Shown here one piece after another: positions 28,801 through 39,387 of a stretch of 64,000 bases of DNA; position 1 is the stretch's first letter; every line of letters starts with the position of its first letter. The position numbers and the translations under genes are program-made. The stretch covers positions 48,228 to 112,227 of the forward strand of contig CAIFEY010000003.1 of the NCBI GenBank assembly GCA_903789635.1, in the 5' to 3' direction. Source of the stretch: an uncultured Eubacteriaceae bacterium (GTDB taxonomy: Bacteria; Bacillota; Clostridia; Peptostreptococcales; Anaerovoracaceae). The notes beneath the pieces are model-generated. The model saw only the letters and a program-made list of their open reading frames with translations, was not told the DNA's origin and did no database searches.

Positions 28801-30175
28801 GGTTTACGGACTTGGCATACGTCTCCAGGAAGGATCCGCAGCCCGCGGAGCAGGCCTCGTTCAGCATGATGTTGTAGATCGCGCCGTCCTTGATCTTCAT
28901 GCACTTCATGTCCTGGCCGCCGATGTCTAAGATGAAGTCGACGTCAGGCTCAAAGTAAGCCGCGGCCTTGTAGTGCGCCATGGTCTCGATCTCGCCCATG
29001 TCGGCGCGGAATCCAGCCTTGATCAGACCCTCTCCGTATCCCGTGACACAGGTGTTCGCGATGTACGCGTCCTTAGGCAGCTGAGCGTAGAGATCCGTCA
29101 TGATCTGGCGGACGACCTCGACCGGGTTGCCCTCGTTGCTGCGGTACTCGGTGAACAGCAGGTAGCGGTCCTCGTCCATCAGTGCGGCCTTTGTCGTCGT
29201 GGATCCGGCGTCGATGCCGAGATAGCAGCGGCCCTTAGCCTTCTTGATGTCTCTTCTCTTGACCTTGTCCTTGTCGTGGCGCGCCTTAAAGCTGTCGTAG
29301 TCCGCCTGCGTCTGGAACAGCTTCTCCATGTGGTGCGTGTCGGACAGCTGGCTCTCGTCGGCGTTGTCGATCCTGGAAAGGATCTCCGACAGCGTGACCG
29401 GCGTCTCGCGGTCCGCAAGCATCGCCGCGCCCATCGCGACGAAGTTCTTGGCGTTCTCCGGGAAAATGACCTGGCTCGGCTTCAGATGCAGCGTCTCCTC
29501 GAAGCGCTTCCTCAGCTCGGACAGGAAGGTCAGTGGTCCTCCTAAGAATGCGACATTTCCTCTGATCGGATGGCCGCACGCCAGTCCGCTGATGGTCTGA
29601 TTGACGACCGCCTGGAAGATCGAAGCCGCGAGGTCGGAAACCTCCGCGCCGTCGTTGATCAGCGGCTGGATGTCCGTCTTCGCGAATACGCCGCAGCGAG
29701 CCGCGATCGGATAGATGATCTTGTAATTCTTGGCCGCCTCGTTCAGTCCGGCGGCGTCCGTGTGCAGCAGGATGCCCATCTGGTCGATAAACGCACCGGT
29801 TCCTCCGGCGCACGTACCGTTCATCCTCTGCTCGATCTTCTGGCCGTAGAACGTGATCTTCGCGTCCTCGCCGCCCAGCTCGATAACACAGTCCGTCTGC
29901 GGGATCAGCGTCTCTACAGCCTTGCTGCAGGTGATGACCTCCTGCTCGAACTTAATGCCGATCAGCTTCGCGAACGAGAGTCCGCCGGATCCCGTGATTA
30001 CCGGCCTGAGCTCGATGTCCCCCAGGTCGTCATACATCTGCTTCAGCAGCTCGTGAACCTTGAGGAAGACATCTGAATTGTGACGTTCATAGCGGTCGTA
30101 GAGGACGTTGTTCTCCTCGTCCACCAGGACCAGCTTTACGGTTGTCGAACCAATGTCGATTCCTAATCTCTTCAT
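25862..30175 (-). CDS. Large 2-hydroxyacyl-CoA dehydratase activase-type protein (two ASKHA domains plus DUF2229-like region)
   Basis: A 1437-residue protein related to the ATP-dependent activator (HgdC/BcrAD type) of 2-hydroxyacyl-CoA dehydratases. Residues 1-270 and about 315-590 are two ASKHA domains with [10 protein letters not shown] and [10 protein letters not shown] phosphate loops. Cluster-type cysteines sit in TCAGGTGAF (C122) and C161, and in CSAGCGSF (C442, C446) and C481. A further Cys group follows at 603, 606, 610 and 629. The rest is a DUF2229-like and dehydratase-like region with [17 protein letters not shown] and QPFGCLPNH. Such giant fused proteins recur in anaerobes; their substrate is unknown. 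It is monocistronic. A second, smaller related cluster lies at 49.9-52.9 kb. Confidence 0.88.
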   Translation of the reverse strand: MKRLGIDIGSTTVKLVLVDEENNVLYDRYERHNSDVFLKVHELLKQMYDDLGDIELRPVITGSGGLSFAKLIGIKFEQEVITCSKAVETLIPQTDCVIELGGEDAKITFYGQKIEQRMNGTCAGGTGAFIDQMGILLHTDAAGLNEAAKNYKIIYPIAARCGVFAKTDIQPLINDGAEVSDLAASIFQAVVNQTISGLACGHPIRGNVAFLGGPLTFLSELRKRFEETLHLKPSQVIFPENAKNFVAMGAAMLADRETPVTLSEILSRIDNADESQLSDTHHMEKLFQTQADYDSFKARHDKDKVKRRDIKKAKGRCYLGIDAGSTTTKAALMDEDRYLLFTEYRSNEGNPVEVVRQIMTDLYAQLPKDAYIANTCVTGYGEGLIKAGFRADMGEIETMAHYKAAAYFEPDVDFILDIGGQDMKCMKIKDGAIYNIMLNEACSAGCGSFLETYAKSVNLDTRAFAKEALYSQSPVDLGSRCTVFMNSKVKQAQKEGASIGDISAGLSYSVIKNALYKVIKLRNPDETGDHIVVQGGTFMNDAVLRAFEEIVGKNAIRPDIAGLMGAYGCAIIAQENYVDGTRSSILDENELKAFEVKHSNGRCHGCENQCLLTINRFSDGSRFITGNRCEKGAGGNPDGSGLPNLYQYKLKRLFQYRPLSEFDAKRGTVAIPRVLNMYEDYPFWYRFFTELGFRVELSPLSNKSIYEQGIETISSDTACYPAKLVHGHIQWLVDHGYKFIFYPCINFEQVEDKEAANHYNCPVVATYPEVIANNMDDVFRENMVRFMHPFLPYDDDARLTRALNRELERFHIPEREITEAVRKARQEQIRFKDDVRKQGAYALKYARDHKKKCIVLSGRPYHVDPEINHGIDKMISSFDFVVLTEDSVADKAHLDRPIRVLDQWVYHSRLYKAAEFAGENDDVDIVQLNSFGCGVDAVTTDEVEEILEQHNKLYTVLKIDEVSNLGSAKIRIRSLKAAIEERDKSGIEGIKESKPFERTVFTKDMKDYTILIPQMSPIHFQYFEPLLKSYGYHGVLLPSVDENAVEEGLKYINNDACYPTIVTLGQIISALKSGKYDLDHTAVFMSQTGGGCRASNYVSLLRKALNDLHMGQVPVVSFNYVGLEKNPGFKVTPKMLTQLGVAVSYGDLAMRLLYATRPYEKNPGTAEKLLDSWFDRIVENSLHYSRKVFKRNVREMVREFDQVERRDVKKPKVGVVGEILVKYHPNANNQIVETIEHEGGEAVVLDMLDFFLYGFYNKIYNYEYLSGSWKDMEINKRAIQVIEWLRDPMRTALRESVHFSEPARIEKTAESASQILSIGNQCGEGWLLTGEMVELIHSGVENIVCLQPFGCLPNHVVGKGMLKQVGRMNPKANVAAIDYDPGASTVNQLNRIKLMMSTARKNLNESMTDEERARNEKTLAEMKAVNAVWEEHHQHAI

Positions 30176-30512
30176 AACTCTTACTACACCTCTTTTGACG
30201 GCATTCCCCCGGAAAACCGTCCCCCTCTTCTTTTCTCTTCTTCTCTATTAATATCTCTGATTAATAACAGTTCCGGGCAATCGGTTACGATGCCTGAAGT
30301 CCCGGACGAGCCGCGACTCCCCTTGACGGCCGCCGCGCCCCTTTCACACTCCGCACCTGAAGCAGAGGGTGTGACAAAGGCAAAGCAGGCGGCAATGGAT
30401 AATCTTGATTGCTGAATACTTGCAGCTATACGTCCGCCGCTGACGAACTCACGCGGCGGAAGCATTTCTGCTCCTGAGGAGAACTCCCGGATCTCCGGGC
30501 TTTCGAGCAGAA
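30176..30512. other. 337-base intergenic region with stacked hairpins, no gene
   Basis: No credible coding frame is present; a 93-codon minus frame here has no ribosome-binding site or recognisable content. Directly after the MATE stop, an 8-bp outer stem (30466-30473 with 30505-30512) encloses a CCCGGA/TCCGGG hairpin. Next comes an 8-bp hairpin (30433-30440 with 30453-30460). They may end the MATE transcript, but neither has a U-run. The last 100 bases before the large gene are purine-rich on the minus strand. Confidence 0.55.
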
Positions 30513-31967
30513 TTACTTTGCCTGCAGCGGGCTGTCAAGCGGCTTGATTTCTTTCTTATATAAATGAATGACCATCGCCAGCGAGCAGAACAGTCCGGCA
30601 ATCTCCGCAATCGGGAAAGAAAACCAGGAGGCTGTCACGCCCAGCGTGTGGAACAGGATGTACGCCATCGGCAGGATGCACACGAGCTGACGGACGACGG
30701 ATACGATCAGGCTGTAGACGCCGTGTCCGACGCCCTGGAACAGGGTCGAGCTCATGATGCCGAATGCGGCCGGCAGGAAGCACAGGCTGATCCTGCGCAG
30801 GGCAGGCACGCCCATGGTCAGCATCGACTGGTCTGCGCTGAACAGCAGCAGGAGCTTGTCCGGAATGATCTGGAACAGCAGGAAGCCGATGAACATGATG
30901 ACCACCGCGGTTTCCACACCTCGCTTGTAGGTTTTCATGAGCCTCTTCCGGTTGCGCGCACCAAAATTGTATCCCATGATCGGCATCGCGCCCTGGTTCA
31001 GGCCGAACACCGGCATGAACACGAACGACTGAAGCTTGAAGTAAGCACCCAGTACGGCGACGGCCGTCGGGATCGCGCTCAGAATCTGGTTGTATCCCAG
31101 CAGCATGAAAGATCCGATAGACTGCATAATGATCGACGGAAGGCCGACATTGTAAATATCTTTTACCACAGTCCAGTCAATATGAAAGCCTCTCAGACGA
31201 ATTCGGACATCTCTGTCTTTCCTGAAAAATACGATCCATGCCATCGTCATCGCGACGAACTGGCCGATGATCGTTGCAGTTGCTGCGCCCGCGACGCCGA
31301 GTCTAGGCGCACCGAGCAGGCCGAAGATGAAGATCGGGTCCAAAATAATATTTACGATGGCTCCGCTCATGCTGATCGCCATCGGGGCGACCATATTTCC
31401 GGTCGACTGCAGGACCTTCTCGATCATCATATCGATCGAACTGAACATGCTGAAGATCATGACGATGCTGCCGTACTGCACGCCGTACTTCCAGATGACC
31501 GGGTCACTTGTGTACGCGCTCATGAACGGCCGGATCAGGAATACGCCGACGGCTAAGAATATCAGCGCGTTCATCACCGCGATGCGGATACTGGTCGACG
31601 CCGCCTGGTCCGCGGCCTTGTAGTTTCTGGCACCGAGCCTTCTCGCAATCAGCGAGTTGACTCCGACGCCGCTTCCTACGAACAGCGAGATCATCAGCAT
31701 CTGGAGCGGCATGACAAACGAGACCGCCGTCAGCGCCTTCTGGCTGATCATCGCGACGAACACACTGTCCACGATATTGTACAGCGCGTTGATCGTCATG
31801 GACACGATCGCAGGCCCCGACATCTGCAGCAGCAGTTTTCCGATCGGCACCTCGCCCATCTTGTCAGACGAGTTTACCTGCCTCTTATGGATCTCCTGCT
31901 CGACGTGCTCGGCCCTCGCGAGGTCCGCGTCCTGGGTATTCTTGTTTGCTTCCTGTGAGTTCTGCAT
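30513..31967 (-). CDS. MATE-family multidrug/cation exporter
   Basis: A 484-residue polytopic protein of the multidrug and toxic compound extrusion family (NorM/MepA/DinF type). After a hydrophilic N-terminal stretch of about 40 residues come around 12 membrane helices in two repeats, including the MATE signatures GPAIVSMTINALYNIVDSVFV and FGLNQGAMPIMGYNFGA. MATE proteins export drugs or metabolites in exchange for sodium or protons. No regulator sits next to it, and the substrate cannot be predicted. It is probably a single-gene transcript between the rnpB terminator and the hairpins at 30.5 kb. Confidence 0.93.
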   Translation of the reverse strand: MQNSQEANKNTQDADLARAEHVEQEIHKRQVNSSDKMGEVPIGKLLLQMSGPAIVSMTINALYNIVDSVFVAMISQKALTAVSFVMPLQMLMISLFVGSGVGVNSLIARRLGARNYKAADQAASTSIRIAVMNALIFLAVGVFLIRPFMSAYTSDPVIWKYGVQYGSIVMIFSMFSSIDMMIEKVLQSTGNMVAPMAISMSGAIVNIILDPIFIFGLLGAPRLGVAGAATATIIGQFVAMTMAWIVFFRKDRDVRIRLRGFHIDWTVVKDIYNVGLPSIIMQSIGSFMLLGYNQILSAIPTAVAVLGAYFKLQSFVFMPVFGLNQGAMPIMGYNFGARNRKRLMKTYKRGVETAVVIMFIGFLLFQIIPDKLLLLFSADQSMLTMGVPALRRISLCFLPAAFGIMSSTLFQGVGHGVYSLIVSVVRQLVCILPMAYILFHTLGVTASWFSFPIAEIAGLFCSLAMVIHLYKKEIKPLDSPLQAK

Positions 31968-32009
31968 CTTATTCCCCCTATCAGTTTACGAATTTCCAAT
32001 GCGCCGTGC

Positions 32010-32015
32010 ATTATA
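32010..32015 (-). promoter_or_regulatory. -10 box, likely promoter of the MATE gene
   Basis: A perfect TATAAT lies on the minus strand about 43 bases before the MATE start. The matching -35 is poor at 17 bases; TTGATA occurs at 14 bases. Upstream, near 32173-32210, the bases TACGGATG, TACGGAAG and TACGGATG recur and could be an operator. Confidence 0.45.
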
Positions 32016-32214
32016 CAATTCGCGTCTTTTATCAAAAATATATCCGCTGCCTCTCTTCTTTTCCCCCGCCTGTACTCGCCGTCACCGCCCCGTCTTCGGC
32101 AATACCTATCCTGCAGTCTCCCCGTCCCGGACTGATGCACAGCCCAAACTTAGGAGCTCGCACCGACAGCCGTTAAGGTACGGATGTGATACGGAAGCGA
32201 TACGGATGAAATGG

Positions 32215-32242
32215 AAAAAAAGAGCTGCTATCCCAGCAGCCC
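32215..32242 (-). terminator. Intrinsic terminator downstream of rnpB
   Basis: An 8-bp stem (GAGCTGCT 32222-32229 with AGCAGCCC 32235-32242, one wobble) is followed on the minus strand by seven T. It lies about 90 bases past the mature 3' end of RNase P RNA. Confidence 0.78.
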
Positions 32243-32329
32243 AGCGAATGCTTGTAAAATCTAGATTCTTGCATCTTGCATCCGGTATACACGGAAGCCG
32301 CGCCGACGATGCGCATGCAAAAAAGATGC

Positions 32330-32668
32330 GGGACAGGTCTGTAAGCCGGGTTCTGTATTAGACGATCATCTATCTAGGCGAAACATCTCTGCTCGCTCAT
32401 GCGGTCCACCAACTGAACGGCGACGGGCAGCCGCCTTGCGTTCACCGACCTTGCTCCGGATGGGGTTTACACGGCCGCTGCGTCTCCGCAGCGCCGGTGA
32501 GCTCTTGCCTCACCATTTCAACCTTGCCACGGCATTACCCGTTTCGGCGGTATGTTTCTGTTGCACTTTCCCTATGATTACTCACGCCGGACGTTATCAC
32601 GGCATCCTTGCCCTATGGAGCCCGGACTTTCCTCATGCCTAAGCACGCGACCGTCTGGCCTGCCCACA
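32330..32668 (-). ncRNA. rnpB: RNase P RNA, bacterial class A
   Basis: Catalytic RNA that matures tRNA 5' ends. Read on the minus strand it has the conserved core GAGGAAAGTCCGGGCTCC near the 5' end, the AGGGAAAGTGCAACAGAAA segment, and the 3' core AGAACCCGGCTTACAGACC. The 5' and 3' ends pair as helix P1 (GGGCAGG with CCTGTCCC). The presence of P6/P16-17-like regions and the length of about 339 bases fit class A. It begins 11 bases after the nif3 stop. Confidence 0.95.
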
Positions 32669-32675
32669 TCGTTCT

Positions 32676-32704
32676 ACTTTAACACAGGAATGGGTTGAGA
32701 TCAA
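32676..32704 (-). promoter_or_regulatory. Promoter of rnpB, overlapping the end of nif3
   Basis: Minus-strand -35 TTGATC (32699-32704) and -10 TAAAGT (32676-32681), spacer 17 bases. Transcription would start near 32669, which matches the mature RNase P RNA 5' end. The -35 and spacer lie inside the last codons of nif3. Confidence 0.68.
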
Positions 32705-33458
32705 CCTCCGATTCCAGTACGGTGAGTTCTTTCTCAGATACCCTCTCCCTGAGCTTGCCCGCCATGTTCGAGGTGAAGATCTGCTCCGTCCCGAAGTGGC
32801 CGGCGTCCAGTACGCAGATTCCTTTGTACAGGGCCGCCTGCGCGTCATGGTATTTAAAGTCACCGGTGATGAAGAGGTCGCAGCCCTTGTCCGCGGCGAA
32901 TCCGACGAACTCCGCGCCGGCCCCGGTGCACCAGGCAGCGCTCTTCACGAGCCTGTCCGGGTCCCCGCAGGCGTGCAGGAACTTCCGATCTAAGTGAAGC
33001 GCCTCCGCCGCGCTGTCGATGAACGCGCGGAACGGGACCGCCTTGGGAAGTTCACCCCTTCTGCAGATCTCGTCCGGCTCACCGAGCATGCGGATGTTCT
33101 CCATACCGAGGCGGATTCCGATGTCGTCGTTGTTTCCGCCAAGCATCTTGTCGAACGAGGTGTGGCACGCGACCTGAGTGATTCCGGCGCGGATCAGCTG
33201 CAGCGTCATGCCGCCCTCCGGGTCGTCCGGCGTCACCTTCTTCAGCCCGTGGAACAGCAGAGGATGGTGGGTCAAAAGCAGCTGCGCGCCCTTCTCCTCC
33301 GCCTCGCGGATCACGGCAGGAGAAGCCTCGAGCGCGACCAGAACCTTATCGATCTCCTCCGGCCCCGCGTCGACCTGCACCCCGCAGTTGTCCCACGATT
33401 CCTGCAGCTCCGTCGGGCAAATATCTTCCACAATCTGCAGAACATCTTCCTTTCTCAT
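32679..33458 (-). CDS. Nif3-like dinuclear metal centre protein
   Basis: A 259-residue member of the Nif3/YqfO/YbgI family. Metal-ligand motifs are visible: LLTHHPLLFHGLK near residues 62-74, then CHTSFDK and, near the C-terminus, DAGHFGTE. It is the short form without the inserted PII-like domain seen in Bacillus YqfO. Members have been tied to GTP cyclohydrolase I-like chemistry or metal handling, but the physiological role is unsettled. It lies in the conserved clostridial order dnaG-rpoD-trmK-nif3. The start has AAAGGAG 6 bases upstream. Confidence 0.92.
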   Translation of the reverse strand: MRKEDVLQIVEDICPTELQESWDNCGVQVDAGPEEIDKVLVALEASPAVIREAEEKGAQLLLTHHPLLFHGLKKVTPDDPEGGMTLQLIRAGITQVACHTSFDKMLGGNNDDIGIRLGMENIRMLGEPDEICRRGELPKAVPFRAFIDSAAEALHLDRKFLHACGDPDRLVKSAAWCTGAGAEFVGFAADKGCDLFITGDFKYHDAQAALYKGICVLDAGHFGTEQIFTSNMAGKLRERVSEKELTVLESEVDLNPFLC

Positions 33459-33597
33459 CGGTTTCTCCTTTCTGCCTTTATTTATTTCAATTTCGGCTTC
33501 TATGTGTTATTTCAATTTTTTCTGCCTGCTGTATCTGCTGCAGAAACACGCCGGCCGCACGGACAAAGTCATTCCGTGACGCCGCAAACGCCGCCGC

Positions 33598-34434
33598 TTA
33601 CGCCTGCAGAAGGGATTCCAGCCTCGCGATCATCGCCTCCGTCACGGAGGTGTCCGAGGCTGCGCTCTTCTGCTGGCTTTCCAGGATCGCCTGCTGCTTG
33701 TGCAGATTCAGCGCGAGGTATTCCCGGACGTACGGTCCGCCCTTCCGCCAGGTATCCGGCCAGGCATAAGCCGCCTGAACTGCCGGATCCAGGGCCTGGA
33801 AGGCGGCGAGGCCTTTCAGTTCCGAAGCCGCATTGTTGTAATCAACTGTATTACAATATCGTTCGTCTCCGCTGCAGTCGCCGTCTGCAGATTCACCGGC
33901 AGTGCCAGAGCCTGCGCAGTTCTCAGCAGGTGAATCCGGTGCGGCGGGGCTTATGGATTTTGCCGCGGAAACGGTCAGAATCTCGCACAGCCGCTTACCC
34001 TCGGGCGCGATGCGCTCGCGCTCAATCGTAAACCCGTCCTCAGTAAGGCGCCACCGGAGGTACCCGGGATGGCTCCTCGGTTGAAGAATAAAGCGCGGAA
34101 TGGACCGCGCTTTCTCAATATCGTATTCCAGAATATCCGCGATCAGGATGCCCCCGATCCCGGCCATGACCACCGTATCCGCCTCACCCTTCTCGAGGAC
34201 CTGCAGCCCGTCGCCTAAGCGAAGGTCCGGTTCCTCGCCGGGCAGGAGCTCGTGCCAGTCGGCCGCGGCCTTATCCAGGGAGCCTCTGCTGACGTCGCAG
34301 AGGATCACGTGCGGGCAGATGCCGTCCTGCTTCAGGCGGATTGGGAGGTAGGCATGGTCGGTGCCGATGTCAGCCATCACAGCGCCCGGCGTGACCTCCT
34401 CCGCGATGGTTTCCAGTCTCTTGCTCCATTTCAT
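33598..34434 (-). CDS. trmK: tRNA (adenine-22-N1)-methyltransferase TrmK with a low-complexity insertion
   Basis: SAM-dependent methyltransferase that makes m1A22 in tRNA. The SAM-binding motif is ADIGTDHAYLP (residues 21-31) and the family catalytic block is MAGIGGILI (90-98), then FILQPRSHPGYLRWRL. At 278 residues it is about 45 longer than usual: residues 155-205 form a Ser/Ala/Asp/Cys-rich insertion between the Rossmann domain and the C-terminal coiled helices. The start is 4 bases past the rpoD stop with its ribosome-binding site inside rpoD, so translation is probably coupled. Confidence 0.93.
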   Translation of the reverse strand: MKWSKRLETIAEEVTPGAVMADIGTDHAYLPIRLKQDGICPHVILCDVSRGSLDKAAADWHELLPGEEPDLRLGDGLQVLEKGEADTVVMAGIGGILIADILEYDIEKARSIPRFILQPRSHPGYLRWRLTEDGFTIERERIAPEGKRLCEILTVSAAKSISPAAPDSPAENCAGSGTAGESADGDCSGDERYCNTVDYNNAASELKGLAAFQALDPAVQAAYAWPDTWRKGGPYVREYLALNLHKQQAILESQQKSAASDTSVTEAMIARLESLLQA

Positions 34435-34438
34435 CCGC

Positions 34439-35725
<1,287 letters not shown>

Positions 35726-35732
35726 ATATACT

Positions 35733-37532
35733 CTATTCTCCTAACTTTCCAGCCTGCAGGCGCTTGATCTCCTTCTGCACTCGCATTAAGTCGGATGACC
35801 AGGCGCGGATTTTATCTGCATTCTCATTCTCGTCCGCCATGGACAGCATCGTGATCAGTTCCTTCTCACGGGCAACCATGCGGTTGATTTCCCATGTTCT
35901 TACGCAGTCGTGAAAGACGTCGTCTGCCTGACTCTGATCCACCGCGACGTTGCGCAGGATCTCCTGAAAGACCTCGCGCTCCTCCTGCGGCAGGGAATCA
36001 AGCAGCTGCATGCTGTCGACCGGCCCGTTTCCGCCGCCGCTCTTCAGCAGCGCGATGACATCGTTTGACAGGCCGCTCTCCATGATTCCCGGATAGCGGT
36101 CCAGGGCGGCGATCCATGCCGGGTCCAGCGTCACGAGCTTCAGCAGCGTGCGCTCCCACGGCGGAACCGACCGTGCGCCGTGAGCGATCTCTCTTGATTT
36201 CTGCTCCCTGCGCTGTTCTTCCCTTCTGTCCTGCCGGTAGTCATTCCGGCCTCCCCCGCTCCTGGCGAGGTGCACCTCCCGGCTCATCGCGTCCCGGGAG
36301 ATCCGCATCTCCGATGCGACCTTCTGAATGTACTCTTCCTGCTCCACGGGATCCAGTCCCGCGATAATCACGGCGGCCGCCTTGAGGTAGGCGATCCTGC
36401 CCTCGCTGGTTTCCAGATTCTGTTCCCGCCGCGCAGTGTCCAGCTTGTACTCCGCGTACGGCAGTGCCCCGTCGATCAGCTTCAGGAAAGCGTCCTTTCC
36501 GTTCTTCTTCACGAATTCATCCGGGTCCTTCCCGTCCGTGACGTGCAGCACCCTGACATTGCAGCGCTCGTTCCTTAAGATCTCGATTCCCCTAAGGGCC
36601 GCCCTGCGTCCGGCGCTGTCCGCGTCGTAGCTGAGCACGACGTTCTCCGTGTACCGGTGGATCAGGCGGGCCTGATTCTCGGTCAGCGCGGTCCCAAGGG
36701 ATGCGCAGACGTTCTGGATGCCGCTCTGGTACAGCGCGATCGCGTCCATGTAGCCCTCCACGAGAATCAAAAAATGCTCTTTGCCCGCATCCCTCCTCGA
36801 GATGTTCAGGCCGTACAGATTATTCTTCTTCTGGAAGACCCTGGACTCGGGCGAGTTCAGGTACTTGGCCTGCGCGTCCTTATCGAGCGCGCGGCCGCCG
36901 AACCCGATGACCTTCCCGGACGTGTTGATGATCGGGAACATCACGCGGTTTCTGAACCTGTCATATATTTTCCCCCTGCCCTGTGAAACCAAACCGAGTT
37001 CCAGCATGATTTTATCGGAGACTCCCTGTCCGCGAAGGTAGCGGTACAGGCTGTCCCAGGACGCGTCCGCGTAGCCGATGCCGAATTTCTTCAGGATCCT
37101 CGGCTCGATCTGACGGCCCTTCATGTACGTGTAGCCGGGGTTCGGCCCCTGCGTGAACGCGCGGTAGAAGTACGCCGCGGCCATGCGGTTGACCTCGTAG
37201 TACGGCTTCCGGTCGTCCTTCTGCGCACGGGAATACTTCTCCATCGGGATGCCGTATTCCTCCGACAGCTTCTCCACGGCCTCGGTGAACTCCAGGTTGT
37301 CGTACTTCTCGATGAAAGAGATCACGTCCCCCTTGGCGCCGCACCCGAAGCAGTTGAAATACTGCCGGCTCTCTGACACCATGAAGGACGGGGTCTTTTC
37401 ACTGTGAAACGGACAAAGGCCTTTAAAATTCGCCCCTGCCCGTTTAAGTTTCACCCTTCGTCCGATCACGTCGACAATATTGATCTGGTTCTTCAGATTC
37501 TCTATGGATTCCTTTGAAAATGAAAAAGCCAT
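35733..37532 (-). CDS. dnaG: DNA primase
   Basis: Makes RNA primers for DNA replication. The N-terminal CHC2 zinc domain shows [11 protein letters not shown] and [11 protein letters not shown]. The TOPRIM domain has [15 protein letters not shown] and [11 protein letters not shown]. The C-terminal helicase-interacting domain is more divergent and is preceded by an Arg/Gln-rich linker. The ATG at 37532 (599 residues) has a GGAGGGG site; a GTG four codons earlier would overlap that site. It heads the dnaG-rpoD-trmK-nif3 operon. A candidate promoter with TTGACG as -35 lies about 120 bases upstream. Confidence 0.96.
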   Translation of the reverse strand: MAFSFSKESIENLKNQINIVDVIGRRVKLKRAGANFKGLCPFHSEKTPSFMVSESRQYFNCFGCGAKGDVISFIEKYDNLEFTEAVEKLSEEYGIPMEKYSRAQKDDRKPYYEVNRMAAAYFYRAFTQGPNPGYTYMKGRQIEPRILKKFGIGYADASWDSLYRYLRGQGVSDKIMLELGLVSQGRGKIYDRFRNRVMFPIINTSGKVIGFGGRALDKDAQAKYLNSPESRVFQKKNNLYGLNISRRDAGKEHFLILVEGYMDAIALYQSGIQNVCASLGTALTENQARLIHRYTENVVLSYDADSAGRRAALRGIEILRNERCNVRVLHVTDGKDPDEFVKKNGKDAFLKLIDGALPYAEYKLDTARREQNLETSEGRIAYLKAAAVIIAGLDPVEQEEYIQKVASEMRISRDAMSREVHLARSGGGRNDYRQDRREEQRREQKSREIAHGARSVPPWERTLLKLVTLDPAWIAALDRYPGIMESGLSNDVIALLKSGGGNGPVDSMQLLDSLPQEEREVFQEILRNVAVDQSQADDVFHDCVRTWEINRMVAREKELITMLSMADENENADKIRAWSSDLMRVQKEIKRLQAGKLGE

Positions 37533-37761
37533 CTGCCCCTCCACTGCTATGCGTCTATTAATATTATTCGCCGCAGTTTCTGCTTTCCTTTTTTCTTTTT
37601 TGAAATTTGTCCAAAAAATTTACTGACGTCAATTTCGCCGGCCGCTCCGGCCGACGTCCTGTTCTGCTCTGTATACTTTGTCCTTAACTGATGCTTCTCT
37701 TAATACGTCCGATTCCGCAGCGCCCGATGCCTCAAGCAGCGGCCCTGCACAGTCACTATTG

Positions 37762-38787
37762 TTATACCCAGATCACCGGCGTTTCACTCTCGTTCAGGCA
37801 TTTCGCGCGGTAATCCATCAGCGCGTAGCGGTCCGTCATTCCGGCGATGTGGTCCTTCACGACGGTGTCGAGTCCGTCCTCGTCCCTGAGCTCCAGATAC
37901 TCCTGCGGCAGGTCCTCCGGATGCTCCATGTAGTAGGCAAAGAGCGAACGGACCACGCGGTCGACGTGAACGATTTGTTCTTCTTTTCTGACGACAGGCC
38001 CGTCGTAGACCCTCTGAAACATGAACGTCCTGAGCCGGTCCATCGCGGCCATGTGCACCTCGTCCATGCGGACGAAGTCCTGCCCGTCGCTCGTCTGGAT
38101 CACGTTGTCAATCATCGAGTTCAGGCGCGCCTCCCTGGTCGGCCCGAAGATCTCGCGCGTCTCCTCCGGGATGTCCTCCTCGCGCAGCGCGCCGGCACGG
38201 ATCGCGTCGTCCATGTCGTGGTTCAGGTAGGCGATGCGGTCGCTGATCTTCACGACGTACCCCTCGAGCGTGTGCGGCCGGTGCTTCCCCGGGTGGTTCA
38301 CGATCCCGTCGCGGACCTCCTCCGTCAGGTTCATGCCGCGCAGTCCCTTGTGGAACTCCAGCTTGTCGACGACGCGCAGGCTCTGCTCCTGGTGCGCGAA
38401 CCCCGGCTTGTAAAGCTCGTTCAGAATCCGCTCGCCGTTGTGGCCGAACGGGGTGTGGCCCAGGTCGTGCCCGAGCGCGATCGCCTCCGTCAGGTCCTCG
38501 TTCAGCCCGAGCGCCCGCGCGATGCTGCGCCCGACCTGCGAGACCTCCAGCGTGTGCGTCAGCCGCGTCCGGTAGTGGTCGCCCTCCGGCGCCAGGAAGA
38601 CCTGCGTCTTATGCATGAGCCTCCGAAACGCCTTGGAGTGGATGATCCTGTCCCGGTCGCGCTGAAACACCGTGCGGTACGGGCACTGCGGCTCGTCCCT
38701 GAGCCTTCCCCGGCTCTCCTCCGCCAGGCACGCGTGCGGCGACAATATCCTCCGTTCCTCTATCTCAAGGTCCCTTCTGGTCCTCAT
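37762..38787 (-). CDS. dgt: dNTP triphosphohydrolase (dGTPase-like, type 2)
   Basis: HD-domain enzyme that hydrolyses dNTPs to nucleoside and triphosphate. The HD core is visible as TRLTHTLEVSQVGRSIARALG, then GHDLGHTPFGHNGE and SDRIAYLNHDMDDA. At 341 residues it fits the shorter type 2 proteins often found directly upstream of dnaG in clostridia. Its link with dut upstream suggests control of nucleotide pools near replication genes. The triphosphohydrolase activity and dNTP preference are family inferences. Confidence 0.92.
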   Translation of the reverse strand: MRTRRDLEIEERRILSPHACLAEESRGRLRDEPQCPYRTVFQRDRDRIIHSKAFRRLMHKTQVFLAPEGDHYRTRLTHTLEVSQVGRSIARALGLNEDLTEAIALGHDLGHTPFGHNGERILNELYKPGFAHQEQSLRVVDKLEFHKGLRGMNLTEEVRDGIVNHPGKHRPHTLEGYVVKISDRIAYLNHDMDDAIRAGALREEDIPEETREIFGPTREARLNSMIDNVIQTSDGQDFVRMDEVHMAAMDRLRTFMFQRVYDGPVVRKEEQIVHVDRVVRSLFAYYMEHPEDLPQEYLELRDEDGLDTVVKDHIAGMTDRYALMDYRAKCLNESETPVIWV

Positions 38788-38852
38788 GCTCTTCCCTCCT
38801 TCTGCGTCCTGCCTGCAGCCGCCGGCCTTCCCCGTCTTTCGACAAAGCAGAA

Positions 38853-38922
38853 ACTGGCACGGTTACACCTCTGCTGATGCACAGACTGCATAGTCGTGTG
38901 CATAGACTGTCTGGACGTGCCA
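38853..38922 (-). terminator. Long-range hairpin between dut and dgt
   Basis: A perfect 8-bp stem (CTGGCACG 38853-38860 with CGTGCCAG 38915-38922) encloses 54 bases that contain repeated GCATAG and AGACTG. The minus strand continues with a T-rich stretch (TTTCTGCTTTG). It may be a weak terminator between dut and dgt. Confidence 0.45.
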
Positions 38923-38932
38923 GGGCGCCTGC

Positions 38933-39361
38933 CTAAACGCCGGTGTGCCCGAATCCGCCCTCGCCGCGCTCCGTGTCGCTGAGCTCATCGGTCAGGTTCA
39001 GCTCCACGACCTCGACCTTCATGATGACGACCTGCGCGATGCGCTCGCCGTCCCTGATCGTGAAGTCCTCATCGCCGAAGTTGATCAGCGGAACCTTCAC
39101 CTCGCCGCGGTAGTCGCTGTCGATCGTCCCGATGCCGTTGACCAGGCCGATGCCGTTCTTGATCGCGAGGCCGCTCCTGGCCCTGACCTGCGCCTCATAG
39201 CCCTCCGGAACCTCAAAGAACAGGCCCGTCGGGACCAGCCTTCTCTCTCCCGGCTTCAGCGTGATCGGCTCGTCCAGGTACGCCTGGATGTCGAAGCCGG
39301 ACGCGCCCCTGGTCTTATATGCAGGCTGCCTGCCGCTCTTACTGATAATGTTCATATTCAT
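38933..39361 (-). CDS. dut: dUTP diphosphatase
   Basis: Trimeric dUTPase of 142 residues that keeps uracil out of DNA and supplies dUMP. All five motifs are present, including ASGFDIQAY, RARSGLAIKNGI, GTIDSDYRGE, and the C-terminal glycine-rich arm RGEGGFGHTGV. It lies 26 bases downstream of an M16 peptidase gene, and the start has a GGAG site. The nearby dgt also acts on deoxynucleotides. Confidence 0.97.
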   Translation of the reverse strand: MNMNIISKSGRQPAYKTRGASGFDIQAYLDEPITLKPGERRLVPTGLFFEVPEGYEAQVRARSGLAIKNGIGLVNGIGTIDSDYRGEVKVPLINFGDEDFTIRDGERIAQVVIMKVEVVELNLTDELSDTERGEGGFGHTGV

Positions 39362-39387
39362 TTACTTGTTCTCCTCGTCAGATGTAA

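Noticed and set aside
30184..30465. A 93-codon minus-strand frame upstream of the large activase
   Set aside because: No ribosome-binding site, low-complexity composition, and it begins inside the 8-bp hairpin after the MATE gene.
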